From NCBI GenBank assembly GCA_039720395.1, contig CM077824.1, forward strand, positions 21,202,760-21,266,759: a stretch of DNA of 64,000 bases, written 5' to 3'. This stretch comes from Liquidambar formosana. Taxonomy: Eukaryota; Streptophyta; Magnoliopsida; Saxifragales; Altingiaceae. The translations under genes and the position numbers were made by a program. This document shows, piece by piece, positions 1-11,720 of this stretch. Numbering within the stretch: position 1 is the stretch's first letter; each line of letters opens with the position of its first letter. The notes below the pieces were generated by a model that saw only the letters and a list, made by a program, of their open reading frames with translations, was not told the origin of the DNA and ran no database searches.

Positions 1-336
1 TGTATGGGTCGTGAGAACCTTAGTGAGATGAAGAATGATTTGTCTTAGAAGAAAACTTCTATTTGTAAAAGGTTTAATCTCCACTCGGAAGGAGATTGTG
101 ATAGTCGATTGTAAAACCTTCAAGTGGAGCTCTTGAGGCGAGGACGTAGGCGGGAAGGCCGAATCTCGTTAAATCTTATATTTGCACTTTCTTACTCTTT
201 CCTACTATTGTGATTTCAAGATTTACATATTTGTGCATTTTTATTGATTCTTGAAGTTTCTCAAAAACTAAAAAAGATTTTATAGTTAGTTTATAATCCA
301 ATTCACCCCCCTCTTGGATTGTTATTTGGGACAACA
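1..336 (+). mobile_element. 3' part of a copia-type LTR (copy A)
   Basis: The sequence ends ...GGGACAACA at 336 and matches the right half of the solo LTR in copy B (28,432-28,767). The phrase GAGGCGAGGACGTAGG and a run CACCCCCCTCTTGG before the CA end are, from memory, typical of R/U5 regions of plant Ty1/copia elements of the SIRE/Maximus type. GATAG at 337-341 equals the left target duplication of copy B, which supports an ancestral solo LTR that predates the duplication. The family assignment is inference. Confidence 0.6.
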
Positions 337-560
337 GATAGAAATACTCTGTAGTACCAATTTGGGCTAAAGTAATGTGGGAGAAAAATCTTAAATTCAC
401 TATTTTTTTTTTTAAGATTCAAGTTGGGAAGAATACTTCTATTTTTCGGAGAAGTATGTATTTTAAATCAACACTATTCCCTTAAGATTATACGTAATGG
501 AACTGGTAGAAGCTTGACTCATGTGGATGAGCCTGTTAACAACTTTAGTTTATTAATGAA

Positions 561-752
561 CATATATATATATATCTATATATATATATATATATATATT
601 AATTGTTGGAAATTACATAATTTTTGGAATATCTTATTTGATGAGGTGATTAATTAATCATATTGTAAGTATATATATATTAATTGTTGGAAATTACATA
701 ATTTTTGGAATATCTTATTTGATGAGGTGATTAATTAATCATATTGTAAGTA
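561..752. repeat. AT microsatellite and 81-bp tandem duplication
   Basis: An (AT)n tract lies at about 561-599. It is followed by two copies of an AT-rich unit beginning AATTGTTGGAAATTACA at 601 and 682, a period of 81 bp. Copy B has one unit near 29,145, so the tandem step is private to copy A. Confidence 0.85.
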
Positions 753-1060
753 TTAAAATAAGAGTGAAATACACTTGAGACAACACTGCATGCAGTGAAA
801 CAACTCCAAAGGACACCCACAAACAACAAAGACAGCCAACCACAAGAGCCCCAAAAATAGTCATATTGTAAGTATTCCTATTCATTCTTTGCCTCTTTGG
901 ATGTTTTGGATAAAGTTATTGGGTCTATTCTACTTGGTTGAATAATAAGAATGCTTATTTGGATCCTCCTTGAGCGCACCTTTTAAAACGGGTTTAATTG
1001 GAAAACTGATATTTTACTTCGTATGATTTTTTTCCCCCCTTTTTGTGGCTCTTAACTAGG

Positions 1061-1960
1061 CTAAATAATCATATCAGGGATTTTCTGTCCCCTTTGTGGT
1101 CTTAACATTTCTAATGATTGTCCTTTTTGTGGGTCTGCATGGGAAGACCTTGATGTATTTTTATATACAGTAGTTTTCTTAAATGCATTACAGATACTGT
1201 AAGACATCATTGTCCTACGGCACCTACTAAATTTTATGGGTCTCTTATTGAATAGGTGGATTTGATTATTGTTAACCAATTTATTTTAATAAGAATTATT
1301 CATATTTTTTTGAGACAATTTCTACTTTAAAAAGGTATATTTAGAATCATAGAGAAATCAAAGGGGATTTTTAGGGCATTAATCCAACTCCACTGCTAAA
1401 TCGTGTTGCTATCAATTTTAGCTAGAGATATTAATTTTAAGGATAGTAAATGAAATTGTAATAATTGTATCAATTGTGATTAATTATTTTGATCATGGTC
1501 TATTAGTGATTAGTTGTAAAAAGGATTTCGGGTCTATTATGTGGAAACCTTCAATATCGTTGTTCAAATTAAATTTTGATGGTATGTGTAACCATAGAAG
1601 GAAAAATGCTATGAGTGAGTACGTTGTTCGGGATGTAGATGTTGTTGCACTGATGGCTTCTTTTAATATGAGAAATGCATTGGTTCTCACTGTAGGATGT
1701 ACTGCATTGAGGAATGGTTTAATTACAGTGTGGAATTGGCCGCAAATTGAGGAAGATTCTCAAGTACTCATCAAAGTTATTTGTAGGATGTATAATTATC
1801 ATTGGAGCATATTCAATCTTGTGGAGGAGATTGACATCCAATTTTGAAGAAATAGCAGTTAGACATGTTTATAGGCAAACTAATAAAGTGATTGATTGTA
1901 TTACTAATATGGGTTATCATTATCAAGGTATTGTAAGGGGTTTTCCTAGAAAAAAAAATG
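1061..1960 (+). pseudogene. LINE-type zinc-finger/RNase H-like pseudogene (copy A)
   Basis: In the plus direction, 1,088-1,200 reads CPLCGLNISNDCPFCGSAWED, a degenerate Cys cluster like the zf-RVT region found after plant LINE reverse transcriptases; it runs into a TAA. After a gap, 1,540-1,960 encodes an RNase H-like (RVT_3) domain: FKLNFDG holds the first catalytic Asp, then ALRNGLI and EEDSQVLIKV, and after a frame change AVRHVYRQTNKVIDCITNM. These are known positions of the RNase H fold in the plant 'putative ribonuclease H protein' family. The domain spans at least two frames and has no start or complete ORF, so it is a dead fragment. Copy B holds the same pseudogene split by insertions. 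Confidence 0.7.
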
Positions 1961-3287
1961 AAAATTCTTCTTTCTTCATAAATTATATTTTACATGGAAT
2001 TCAAATTCCACTCCAATCACCTTGATCACCTTCAAGTTTAGCAGCCTAACATAGACCCGGAAGTTTAGATGCTATAGCATTAACTGGCCAATGTACCGAT
2101 CAAATGATGGAAGAACATCAATTATATATCGGCAGTTCAGAGTTCCAAAATCCATCAAAGCCATCCAGTTGTAAGGGTCTCAGTGGTCGTGTTTTTTTTT
2201 TTTTTTTTGGTTGTTGGAGTGCAAATAGTGTAAATGGAGAGTTTGAGCCGCATAGAATACATATGCAGGTTTAGTATTCATTTCATTTCCAAACAAAGAG
2301 AGGACATAAGCCAATTACAAGTTGTGCCAAACAATTGTCCACCCAGGGTTGAACCTCAAATTTGCCAACCACAAATATGAATTAATTAGACCATTGCCAA
2401 ATAAAAAAAAAAAAAAATTGTGAATTAGACATCCAAAGAGAGAGAGAGAGAGAGAGGGAGGATGATTCCTATCTGACCAACGTACACCCAGTTGTCTTTT
2501 AGCCTGGTAAAGGTACACGCACAGGATGACTATGAATATTATAGGATTTTTTGGTATCTGTTTTCAAGGAAACACGTTCATGGCAATAAGGAATTGAATA
2601 GCATAAGTCATTGTAATTGGTTAGCAGTTACTCTGTACAATTTACCTTAACTGGTCACCTCTTCCACACCGTACAAGTGAATATGACGAAAGGAGAGTCA
2701 CCATCCTGTTTAATTACCAGAAAATTTAATCAGAGTTTAATTTGAAAGTAGCAGCAACCATGTACAAAAATAAAAATAAACAGTAGTCTAACTTGTTTAA
2801 AAAGAACGGAAGAATTTAACATATTTTATCTAACAGAAACTATATATAGATATAAATGAGTTTCGTGTATAGTGCAAGACTAAACCCTCGAAATTATTTC
2901 CAGCGATGCATGGCATGTCATTTTGGCACCCAACTAATGACATGATCTCTCTGCTAACAAATTGATTTGCAGGCTAGGTTGCAACCAAGAGGTGTGAACT
3001 TTATGCATTTCTCTGAAAAATTAGTAAGTGGTCCTCGATCTTTTCAAAGTTCAAACAGTAGAAGAGCCTAACAAAGCATATTTAATTCATTACTGTGCCC
3101 TACAAACAGGTAGGAAAACATAGAATTCATATATAGCACATATATTGCAACATAAACCACGCCCTAATATTGACCAAAATAGTAAATTATGCCCTAATCA
3201 AGGACTGTGACTAACATATTAAGCTGGAACATACAGGGAGGTTAATATGCAAGATCGCCACACCATGGTCGTCATAGTTAGTAGTAT
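1961..3287. other. Non-coding spacer, copy A
   Basis: I see no coding potential. Contents are a poly-T run near 2,191-2,208, a short (GA)n tract at 2,438-2,457 and unique AT-rich DNA. Near 2,840-2,860 this segment is the empty site of the Helitron that occupies 38,721-39,280 in copy B. Confidence 0.6.
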
Positions 3288-3425
3288 CAAATGACAACAG
3301 GAGTTCCCCCAAACACTTCAGTAGGGACTAAGGAGGGTATATAGACTATTAATTTTGATATCAGTTGAAATAGATCAAGTCTCCAGTGAAGTGGTCAGGG
3401 AAACTCTAGGGGACACTAGATGCAT
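3288..3425 (-). ncRNA. MIR395: MIR395 precursor (minus strand, copy A)
   Basis: On the minus strand, positions 3,321 to 3,301 give the 21-nt canonical mature miR395, starting CTGAAGTG and ending GGGGGAACTC. It lies on the 3' arm. The 5' arm (about 3,408 to 3,384) reads GTTTCCCTGACCACTTCAC, the expected star strand, and the arms extend into paired flanks (GTGTCCCC with the GGAACTCCTGTTGTC side). The loop is about 60 nt. In plants miR395 guides cleavage of ATP sulfurylase and SULTR2;1 transcripts and is induced by sulfate shortage; MIR395 genes are often clustered. A TATA box sits about 85 bp upstream of the hairpin. Copy B keeps an almost identical hairpin with a shorter loop. Confidence 0.93.
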
Positions 3426-3501
3426 GTGTCATATATATATTACTCCAATTTACTATACTTGTTTCAGTTTCTTGGTAAGGTAATATTGCCTACTAATCCC
3501 T

Positions 3502-3510
3502 CTATTTATA
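3502..3510 (-). promoter_or_regulatory. TATA box of minus-strand MIR395
   Basis: The minus strand reads CACTATAAATAG. It lies about 80-90 bp upstream of the hairpin, putting the expected start about 30 bp downstream, near 3,470. The same box occurs in copy B at 39,949-39,957 and on the opposite strand upstream of the second MIR395. Confidence 0.7.
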
Positions 3511-4108
3511 GTGAGTTCCCCTCTTTGCATTTAGTCGTAAATGTTGGCTTGGAGACATCCCTAGCTTCAAGGGAAGAGAGAGAAATCTGAGGGAATAAAG
3601 CTGTGGGCATTGAACCTGGACGCAACTGTGGTTTAGATGAAAGATTGAGAATAATAGTGAGATGGGTGGCCATACACCTCTGACCTAGCTTTTCTTACTC
3701 TGTCCTCTCTCCTTCCCCTTTCTTTTTCAGCTTTATCTTGATATGGATACAAAGCTGCTCCTAACTACAAAGTAATAGTTACACCCAGTTGCGATTGCGA
3801 AAACGTATTCGTATGTAATGCTCGTGCTTAATTGCATAGGTCTTCTACGGAATAAGTCATGAACATAACTAGCTTTTGTGTCCATTGAATTAGGATGAAA
3901 AGGATAGGCCTCAGATATGAAAGAGTACTAGAGGCCGGTGAGAGAGCCTATGGCCACTCACCACAATTTTATTCTCTACCCTTCATCTGACCCACAATCC
4001 TGACCAGGTTCAAGTTCTGTGCAATTCATTTACTTGAATTTCAGACGTGTCAGACAAACTATCCAAACCAAAGGTGGCCACGCACTTCTTGACGCAGAAA
4101 ATCTTCAC
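3511..4108. promoter_or_regulatory. Shared divergent promoter region of the MIR395 pair
   Basis: About 600 bp separate two TATA boxes pointing away from each other (minus at 3,502-3,510, plus at 4,109-4,117). Nothing here is coding. A GGAGACATCC stretch near 3,551 contains GAGAC, the core of the known sulfur-responsive element; five bases is weak evidence. Conservation of the whole spacer in copy B (39,958-40,792) fits a functional shared promoter. Confidence 0.55.
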
Positions 4109-4117
4109 TATAAATAG
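4109..4117 (+). promoter_or_regulatory. TATA box of plus-strand MIR395
   Basis: TATAAATAG within CACTATAAATAG lies about 45 bp upstream of the hairpin base. The copy B equivalent at 40,793 has changed to TATAAATGG. Confidence 0.7.
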
Positions 4118-4154
4118 TAGGTCCGCTGTGTGATTCCTTATGGAGCAACTAAAC

Positions 4155-4285
4155 AAGGGACAGTCAGTTGTTCCCTAGAGTTCCTCCGAGCACTTCACTA
4201 GGACCTTTAACTAAGGGTGGCCCTAGCCTGCCATGCCCTACTGAAGTGTTTGGGGGAACTCCGGGTGTCACCTGACATTGATTAA
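4155..4285 (+). ncRNA. MIR395: MIR395 precursor (plus strand, copy A)
   Basis: The mature miR395 occupies 4,241-4,261 on the 3' arm (CTGAAGTG...GGAACTC), identical to the minus-strand gene. The 5' arm GAGTTCCTCCGAGCACTTCAC at 4,178-4,198 is the star region. The base is closed by GTCAGTTGTTCC (4,163 onward) facing GGTGTCACCTGAC. The loop is about 38 nt. Together with the minus-strand gene it forms a divergent pair. Its copy B counterpart has lost the mature arm, so this locus is the only complete one of its kind in the window. Confidence 0.93.
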
Positions 4286-6451
4286 TTAGTGAAATGAAGT
4301 TACTATACATGTGTTCTTATGAGTGTGTTATTCTAATCTTTTTGTTTATTTTTATTGTTTCATAATTCCTCGTATAGATTCATTGCGTGTTAATTAAATA
4401 TTTAATGTTAGCTACACTGCCTAGCATACTATATTAATACCAATCGTAGTTCCCAGTAACTCTCTTACCCCAAATTGAGAGGATTCCACGTTCGTACATT
4501 TTCCAGTTTGGAAACTGGCCTATTGGAAATCTTCTTGAATGGTTTCTAGTCATCTACAACCTAATTTCGATCTGCGTCTTCTTTCTCAAACTTTAGGACT
4601 TTGTGCCTAAAACTAAGGCTGTCATGATGTATTTAATAAACAATATTTCAGTATTTCTCTATGGTTACTTTTGTTGTTGTTGTTGTTATTTATTGTGATC
4701 GATGCAATATATATATCAATAGGACTTTATATATTCTTGTGGTAGAACTAGTGGTCCAAACAACTCGATCAATAGAAGAATTTCTGGTTTGTTATAAATA
4801 TTAAATTAAAACCATTCTTAAAGCAAAACGTCGACTTTTCTCCTCCATAGTTCTCTTTAATTTTTTTTCTCTCTCCCCCTCTCACACACAAGCATCTTAA
4901 CCTTCAGGTTGTGAAACCAAAAGACACAAGGCTTCATAGGCACAGTCATACATTAAAACACAATGAATATTGATATGTATCGCCTATGGAAGAATTTATC
5001 TCGTGTATCATGCAAACACTTCCTCAGCTCTCACCGAACCCCTTGCTCTCACAAGATGAACCCCTTGCTCTCATAATATGCTATGGGCAAAGGGTGGTCA
5101 CTAAGCATGCTTGCTTTGTTGAATACGAGAAAGCAATTAGGTTCAATTTGTCTGTGAATTAGAAACATTTATAGTTTTCCACCAACTCCTTTGCAATCTT
5201 CATTAGGATGGCATATTTTCTATGCAATATTCATGCTTTGTTTTAATTGGAACCATCATAACTAGATTCCCCTTTGATATGAATGCGATTTCAAGTTCGT
5301 GGTCTTTTTTTAAATCCCTCATCCCACTACCTCTAGGAGCCATGGTTAGTCACTTAGTCTAAAGGAGCTTATCTCTTCTCATATCTCCAATGATGCGAGT
5401 ACTGCATCAAATTTTTCATTTTTAGAATTTAGGTTTTTTTGAATAAAGATTTGGAGAATAACATCAATAATATTTTGGCGTGGAATCTTGTTCCTTATTT
5501 GAATTATTACCTAGTACCGATTGGCTAATTCATATCTTGGCTCAAATGAGATTTTCCTTACTGATGCAGAGTCAAGCCCAATGTCCTATTTGACCTCAAT
5601 GGTTAAGATTTATTGTAAAATTTTTTTCAAGCATATCCTAAAAGATTTATATCCTTTTCTACGAACTAAGGGTGCACTCCTAGAATTTTTTGTGAGAATT
5701 CTTTTTTTTCAAGTAGAATTTTTTTCCCCCCTCAAAAACATATATAAAGTTATCACTTTTCTTGCCATGAAAGAAACATAAAAAAATTGCAAAAATCATT
5801 TATAAAGCTACAGTGAGCGAGAGAATAAAACTCACACCATAACCAAGTCCAATTGTCATTTCAGAAACTTCATGTTTTTTTGTATGTCCAATTATGTGTA
5901 ATATAATGTTAAAAAAATTAAAAATTAAAAATGCAACGAGAAATATTTTATATAAATCTTGTATTTCTTTTACCATATATTAATTATCTATATCGAGGCA
6001 TGAAAATAGAGCAATTACAACTAAAAAGTTCAAACAAAATATTGTTTTCGATTTTACAAATAATTATCTTATGAGTTGTTGATGAAAGACGTAAACACGT
6101 GTGGTTTTAGAATTCCGCTCAGATCGAACCGTTACTTCAATTAGAAATTATATTTCACGGGAATGTTGAAAAAAATGAAATGTTGTTTTTTATTAAATGG
6201 GATAGCTTGTATATATAGAAGGTTGAGAATTTAATATATATATATATATATATATAGGCCAGGTTCAAGTACGAGATATCTCGGATTATTGTATTTGATT
6301 ATAGTTGTCCGTGGATGATGCGCTCATTCACACATGTGCGCGTGTTGCTTACGGATGCCTGTGATCATACGGGATATCCTGTACATGATCAAAGTTGTAT
6401 ATATACATATATATATATATATAACTCTTCGAATTATAATCAAGCTATTCT
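4286..6451. other. Non-coding spacer after MIR395
   Basis: I see no gene. Homology with copy B continues to about 5,405 and then stops. The rest is AT-rich, with AT tracts at 6,235-6,256 and 6,400-6,422. The short ORFs here have no recognisable domain. Confidence 0.55.
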
Positions 6452-6711
6452 TAAATGTTTATTCTATTTTTCACATAACCCTAAAGAAAAAAAATTGATG
6501 CAAAGTCGCCCCCTAGTTAGATTTCGGGCGAAAATCAAGTAGAAATTGAGTGAAAATATACTATGGGAATGGGTGAATATTAAGCACATGAGAGGGATAT
6601 AGTGTTTACTCATCCAATTTCTACTTGATTTTTCTTCCCAAACCTAACCAAGGGAGGACCTCATTGCATCAATTTTTATTTAGGGGTTATGTGAAATAGG
6701 GTTAAACATTA
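6452..6711. mobile_element. Foldback MITE-like inverted repeat
   Basis: Two arms of about 110 bp are inverted copies. The left arm runs from AAATGTTTATTCTATTTTTCAC through AATTGATGCAAAG to AATCAAGTAGAAATT; the right arm carries their reverse complements (AATTTCTACTTGATT, TTGCATCAATTTTTA, TATGTGAAATAGGGT). The centre is about 40 bp. Such near-complete inverted repeats are typical of MITEs. I could not fix a target duplication. Confidence 0.65.
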
Positions 6712-7758
6712 GGGAGGTTTCTTGTGATTTACCCTTAATTATTTAATGAGATAATGTTGAAAAAAAAAAAAAATTTAAAAACTCATTGTTTGTTGGTCCT
6801 ATGGCCCATAATAATATGAGTAGTGACACATGGGATGAGATATACATGTCAAAATAATGTGCTGACCGACATGTCGACTTCCGATTCGCTTAAACAAAAA
6901 ACGGTCCTTGATGAATCTTGCAAATCCATACTAAAAAGAGCAAAAAATCAATTTCTTATTTGTTTCAAATACTCAACCATAAATCACGCTAAAGAACAAA
7001 CAAACGATAATCCTGCTCAAAATCGAACAACAAGAATCCCGCACAACATCGAACAGAGGCACGGGTCTTTGAGTTTGAAAAATTAAAATTACTTACTCCA
7101 AAGTCCAAACCAACAAATGGAAAACTCAAGAAAAAAAATTGAAGTTAAAAAATTAAAATAACATCATAAAGTTTGAACATACGCAACCAACAACATAAAA
7201 ATCAAGATTTAAAAGTTAAAAAAAAAAAAAAAAAGAAAAGAAAAAAAAAGGCTGGAAAAAGCATGATAAAAAATAAAGTTATTTTGTGAGAAACTATAGT
7301 TTTATCTTGAATTGCTAGATGATTATAATGACTTTTTAGATAATTATCTTAGGTTTAAAGATAATTATCTTGAGTCTAAAGATAATTATCTGAAACACAT
7401 AGATCCAAAAGTAAGGGAAAAAAAGAAGAAGAATAAGCAAATAACCATGCCTTTGTCAAACAACCATAGTGAGCACCTCCGGCCATGATAATCGCACCAT
7501 CAGGACCTTCAACTATCACGAGCAAGCCCATGACCACGACCTATATATCATACTCGGTTCACAAATCTTGGTGGACCACTACCATAGAACTTCACTTGTC
7601 GAGAGATCAAGAATGGTTTGTGTGACAGCACCTCTTCACTTCGTCGTTGTGTGATGGGAAAATCAGGGAAAATGGTTGAGAGAGAGTTGCAGTCGTTGGA
7701 GCTCTAATGGTAGATTGTTGGGTATTTGATGGTGATTCCATTTTGAGGTGTGTAGAAG

Positions 7759-7822
<64 letters not shown>

Positions 7823-8463
7823 AATCGTGTTTTGTGGTGGGTAGAAGAGAAAGATTCCTACAAAAGGGGTAGGTTACTTTATATGAAAGAGAGAGATTTG
7901 TCAGGAGATAAAGCATAGAAAGCAAGAGATATTTTTTTGCAAGTGGGGTGGGATTTTTCTTATTTTATTAAGAGGATAGTTTTGTATTTTTACAATTTCG
8001 GTCCATTAATTGGTCCCCCTAGGCTTGTCTTAAACATCATTTCCCTAAGAATATATTGTTTTACAATAATCTTTGAATTGAACCATTGTTCAATTAAGAA
8101 ATAATAGTGTTTTTTATTTGGATGTTGAAAAAGAAAGTAAAAAGTTCATTGGGATAACTCTTTTTGATGGTTAAAAGCTATAAATAACATAATTTATTTA
8201 AAAAAATTATACTCGTAGTGAAACCCTAGTTTAAATAGAAATTAATCAGTTAGTTCATGTTGGGTAATTAAAAAAAATTGATTGGAGTATTTTTCAATTG
8301 GTGTCTTGGTGAAATAGGTTTAATATTTTGATAGGTCATTAGTATTTTAGATACTTATAAATTATTATTAATGAATTTTCATCTATCAAAAATTTTTCCA
8401 ACATCTATTTTTTTATTAGCATATAAATAAATATAAAATATAATATGAATATAAAAAATATGA
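6712..8463. other. Intergenic DNA with GATAATTATC run and GA microsatellite
   Basis: No gene is recognised. A poly-A-rich stretch lies at 7,216-7,249. Palindromic GATAATTATC units start at 7,339, 7,360 and 7,381, with a degenerate one at 7,318, an exact 21-bp spacing. A (GA)n tract covers about 7,761-7,820. Confidence 0.6.
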
Positions 8464-9605
8464 GAAATGATACTTGGGACGAACAAGGGGGAACGACTTA
8501 TAAGTCGACTTTTTTAAATTCTTGAAATGCCCTTTTAGAGAGAGAAAGAAAAGTTGACTCCTTTCCATATTTTTTCCTCCTTTTAGAATTTTCTCCCCAT
8601 ATCTACCTAATCTCTCTCCCTTTCCAGATTTTTCTCACACTGCTTACCTTATCTACACACAGTAACCCCATTCCACACATTTCTTTCTCATCTCCTCCCA
8701 TGGATTCCATCAACGCCACCATGCATGATCCATGACTACAGATCCATCCACGATATGCTGTTGTTTGAGGAGATAGATGGGTGCCATTTTTGCAACGGAT
8801 TCACCTCATTCTCGAGCTTGATTGGCTAGGGCTATGGAGACAGAGACTTCAACTACGATCTGCCATTGTTGAGGAGTTAGAGGGGGCGCAATTTCTGCAG
8901 GGGGTTCGCTTAGTTCTCGTTTGGATTTGAAAGTGGAGTCGCTTGGTTCTTCTTCTTCTTCCTTTATTTTATTTTAATTTTTAGCTACTGCTTGTACCAA
9001 ATTGCATCAAGTGGTCTGATTTTTTAAAAATGAGTTTATCTTAACTTTTTTTTTTTTCCTACAAATTAGGATAATTATTCTCAATTTTCAAGATAATTAT
9101 CCCCATTTTGAAGATAATTAGCATGATTTTCAAGATAATTATTTTTGAATTTCTAGTTATTTTTTTCAAGATAATCATGATAATTGCATCCCTTTTTTTC
9201 CCTTACTGCTGGTTGGATCAAAATTGAGTCTTCAACATAATCATGTTTTTTTTTTCCTCCTTGCTATTGGTTGGATCAAAATCATGATTTTTGAAGATAA
9301 TTTTAATGATTTTCCATGAAATTAGGACTAGATATGCGGGTGCTTCTCTACATTTTTTTATTTTTTGAGTTTCGAAACTCAAATTTTGGTGCAACAGATT
9401 CCTCCAATTTTTTTTTCTCTTTTTCTTTTTCATTTTCAAGCGTGATTTTCAGGTAGAAATTAGATATGGTTTCAAATAGGAAAGTGGCAATTTTGACATT
9501 TTGTTTTGAACAGAAATCCATTTAGTGTGTTAAATGCCAGAAATTTGACACCTATTTCATCCCATGAATTCGATTCTTGCTGGTCGTCTCGAGTATCACT
9601 CCTCA
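8464..9605. mobile_element. Candidate TIR transposon derivative
   Basis: The left edge reads ATGATACTTGGGACGA and the reverse complement of the right edge reads GTGATACTCGAGACGA, an imperfect terminal inverted repeat. Inside are gene-like leader DNA (8,620-8,950) and a GATAATTAT run (9,070-9,143). I found no clear target duplication and no transposase, so class and borders are uncertain. Confidence 0.3.
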
Positions 9606-10130
9606 AAAAGTTTATAAATATAAACTTACGAGAAAGAAATATAAATATAAATTCAAATTAAATACTAAATAATAAATTTATATTATATTTATATTGTTAC
9701 ATATTTAATTGAAATGTGATTGACATTCAGAACGTTTTCTAACATCCTTGGGAGGAAGAAAGAGAAAAAAGCACACTAAGAGAGAAGGAGAAAAGATCAT
9801 TAAAGCATCTCATGTTTTGACTTGAAAGATGATTATTTGTCTTCAATATATTTAATAGGAATATAATATTCATTCAATAGTGTTTATAATATCCACATTT
9901 TAGAACTTCGGAGAATCATATAATCCAAGTTAAGTCAAGTAAATAGTCAAGTTCCTGTATTTTCTGGATCTAGCAAAAGCTCCACTAAATGCATGACATT
10001 GCACAATATATTACCAAATGTTGATAAGCAAATCATAAGAAGCATAACCTGTGAGGGTTTGAAATTTTAATTACAAGAATTATTGCATGATCTGTGAGGG
10101 TTTGAAATTTTAATTACAAGAATTATTGCA

Positions 10131-10180
<50 letters not shown>

Positions 10181-11084
10181 AATATTGTTTATTAAGTTTG
10201 GTTTAGCACGCATGGTTGAGAAGAATATATTTATGAGTATTATGATAATTTGGATGCGTGAATGCATTACAATGTATGTTAGTGGCCATTTTCTATTGTT
10301 CAAGACCATAAAATTCAATTTTATCACTTTTGGACCAATTCTAGTCCCTTAGGGATCACACAGAAAGCTTGGCTTTTCTTTTGCCAAATCTAGACCAATC
10401 TTGGTCCCAAGCGAATCAGTCTCTTTTTGTAAATTTTGAATTTTTTTAAAAAAATTGTAATTCCAACCCACACCCCCACCAATATAAACACCATTTCAGC
10501 TGAAATTAACATATGTCTACCCTTTTTGTCGCCTCTAAGAGAGAAATTGAGAGAAACCTTGAAGATTCATTACCAAAGGCTTATATTCTTTGGGTGTTGA
10601 CACGTGTACTTCTCATAATCACGCACACCTATATTATATATCATCTTCATTTCTCTTCTATTAGTAGCATGCCCTAAAATCAATGATTTCATTTATTACT
10701 TTTGATACATTAATTATTTAAGCATTTAATAAAGGACATTTTCTATCATGTTTATTATATATTCTTGTATATGCATGTATGATATGTCCATGGAATGGAA
10801 GTTGATATAATGATATCATAAAGAGTTATGATATGAAGACTTATGTTTCTCTATGCTTCATTCCTAAATTATTCCTAGTTGAAGTTTTATAAGGGATATG
10901 CTAATGAACCACAGGACTAACACATGTTATATATACTTGTTCTTGAGGAAGATAACGCCTTAGTCTTAGTCCATTTCTGTAAGGACATTAAAGCAAACAT
11001 GTGAGTTCTTATTAGAGAACAACTACATTGATTATAATTGTGGACGTTGGCTCGCATGGATGCCCACACAGAAAGCCAGGGAAT
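9606..11084. other. Intergenic DNA with short tandem repeat and AT tract
   Basis: A unit of about 43 bp beginning CTGTGAGGGTTTGAAATTT is repeated in tandem at 10,049-10,134 and followed by (AT)n at 10,135-10,176. I see no genes. Confidence 0.6.
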
Positions 11085-11720
11085 ATCAAGTTTTGTTTTC
11101 GGGAGTCACTACCTTTTTATTTCTTTTTTTTTTTTTTTTAAAGGAATAAGGAAACCATGGAAAGGTTTTTAAGAAAAACCAAGTTTGACTCCAATTTTAG
11201 GAAAAAGGAGGACTCGAACTAGATAACATGGATTTGGTACGTGGCTAGGTTACAACATGAGAAGGTTTTACGCCTAAGCCTATAAGCACCTACCTTGCCC
11301 AATTTGGTCTTTTTTTATTGGTTGGAACAACTATCACATCACGAATTGTAATTAAAATGAAAAGAAGAAAGAGAATAAAATAAAAAATCTACCCAAGACG
11401 GACTTGAGTCCAAGTGAACAACCTACATACCTCTTGCCATGATTAAAACCTATGTGGTTCAGACAAACAGGGGATCGGTGATTCTACCCTTTGTAGAGGA
11501 TAATCAATCTCCAGTCCATGATTGTTTTCTCATAATTTGATGAAAACATTTTATGAAAAACAAAAATAATATTTTGATTTCGAATAAAAACTTTATTTAA
11601 GAAAATAAAGAGAATAGATCTAGAGTTTAGGGTTTGATATTCCCTGACGAGTGGTGGAACCTAGGGGAGCAATCATATCACATTACATTGAGATTATAAC
11701 ATCATGCAAGCATCAATCAT
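11085..11720 (-). mobile_element. Degenerate Ogre/Tat-type LTR fragment
   Basis: The text GGAGTCACTACC, AAACCATGGAAAGG and the later GGACTTGAGTCCAAGTGAACAACC parallel the order of features in the solo LTR at 19,741-23,088 (GGAGTCACCACC, GGAAACCATAAAAACAG, GGCGGACTTGAACATC). It is much more diverged than that copy and has no clear ends. Confidence 0.4.

Larger units (their letters stand above)
1..5405. repeat. Segmental duplication, copy A
   Basis: This block is collinear with 28,432-42,260 (copy B). Matching landmarks in order are the LTR end at 336 versus 28,767, the RNase H-like pseudogene, the two MIR395 hairpins, and the tail with TCTAAAGGA at about 5,360 versus 42,215. Unique-looking intergenic DNA matches by eye at roughly 90 percent between the events, so this is a duplication of a chromosome segment and not only of shared transposons. 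Copy A lacks the Helitron, the solo LTR and the nested LTR element found in copy B, so it shows the empty sites. The left edge lies outside the window. The copies are 28 kb apart in direct orientation. Confidence 0.9.
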
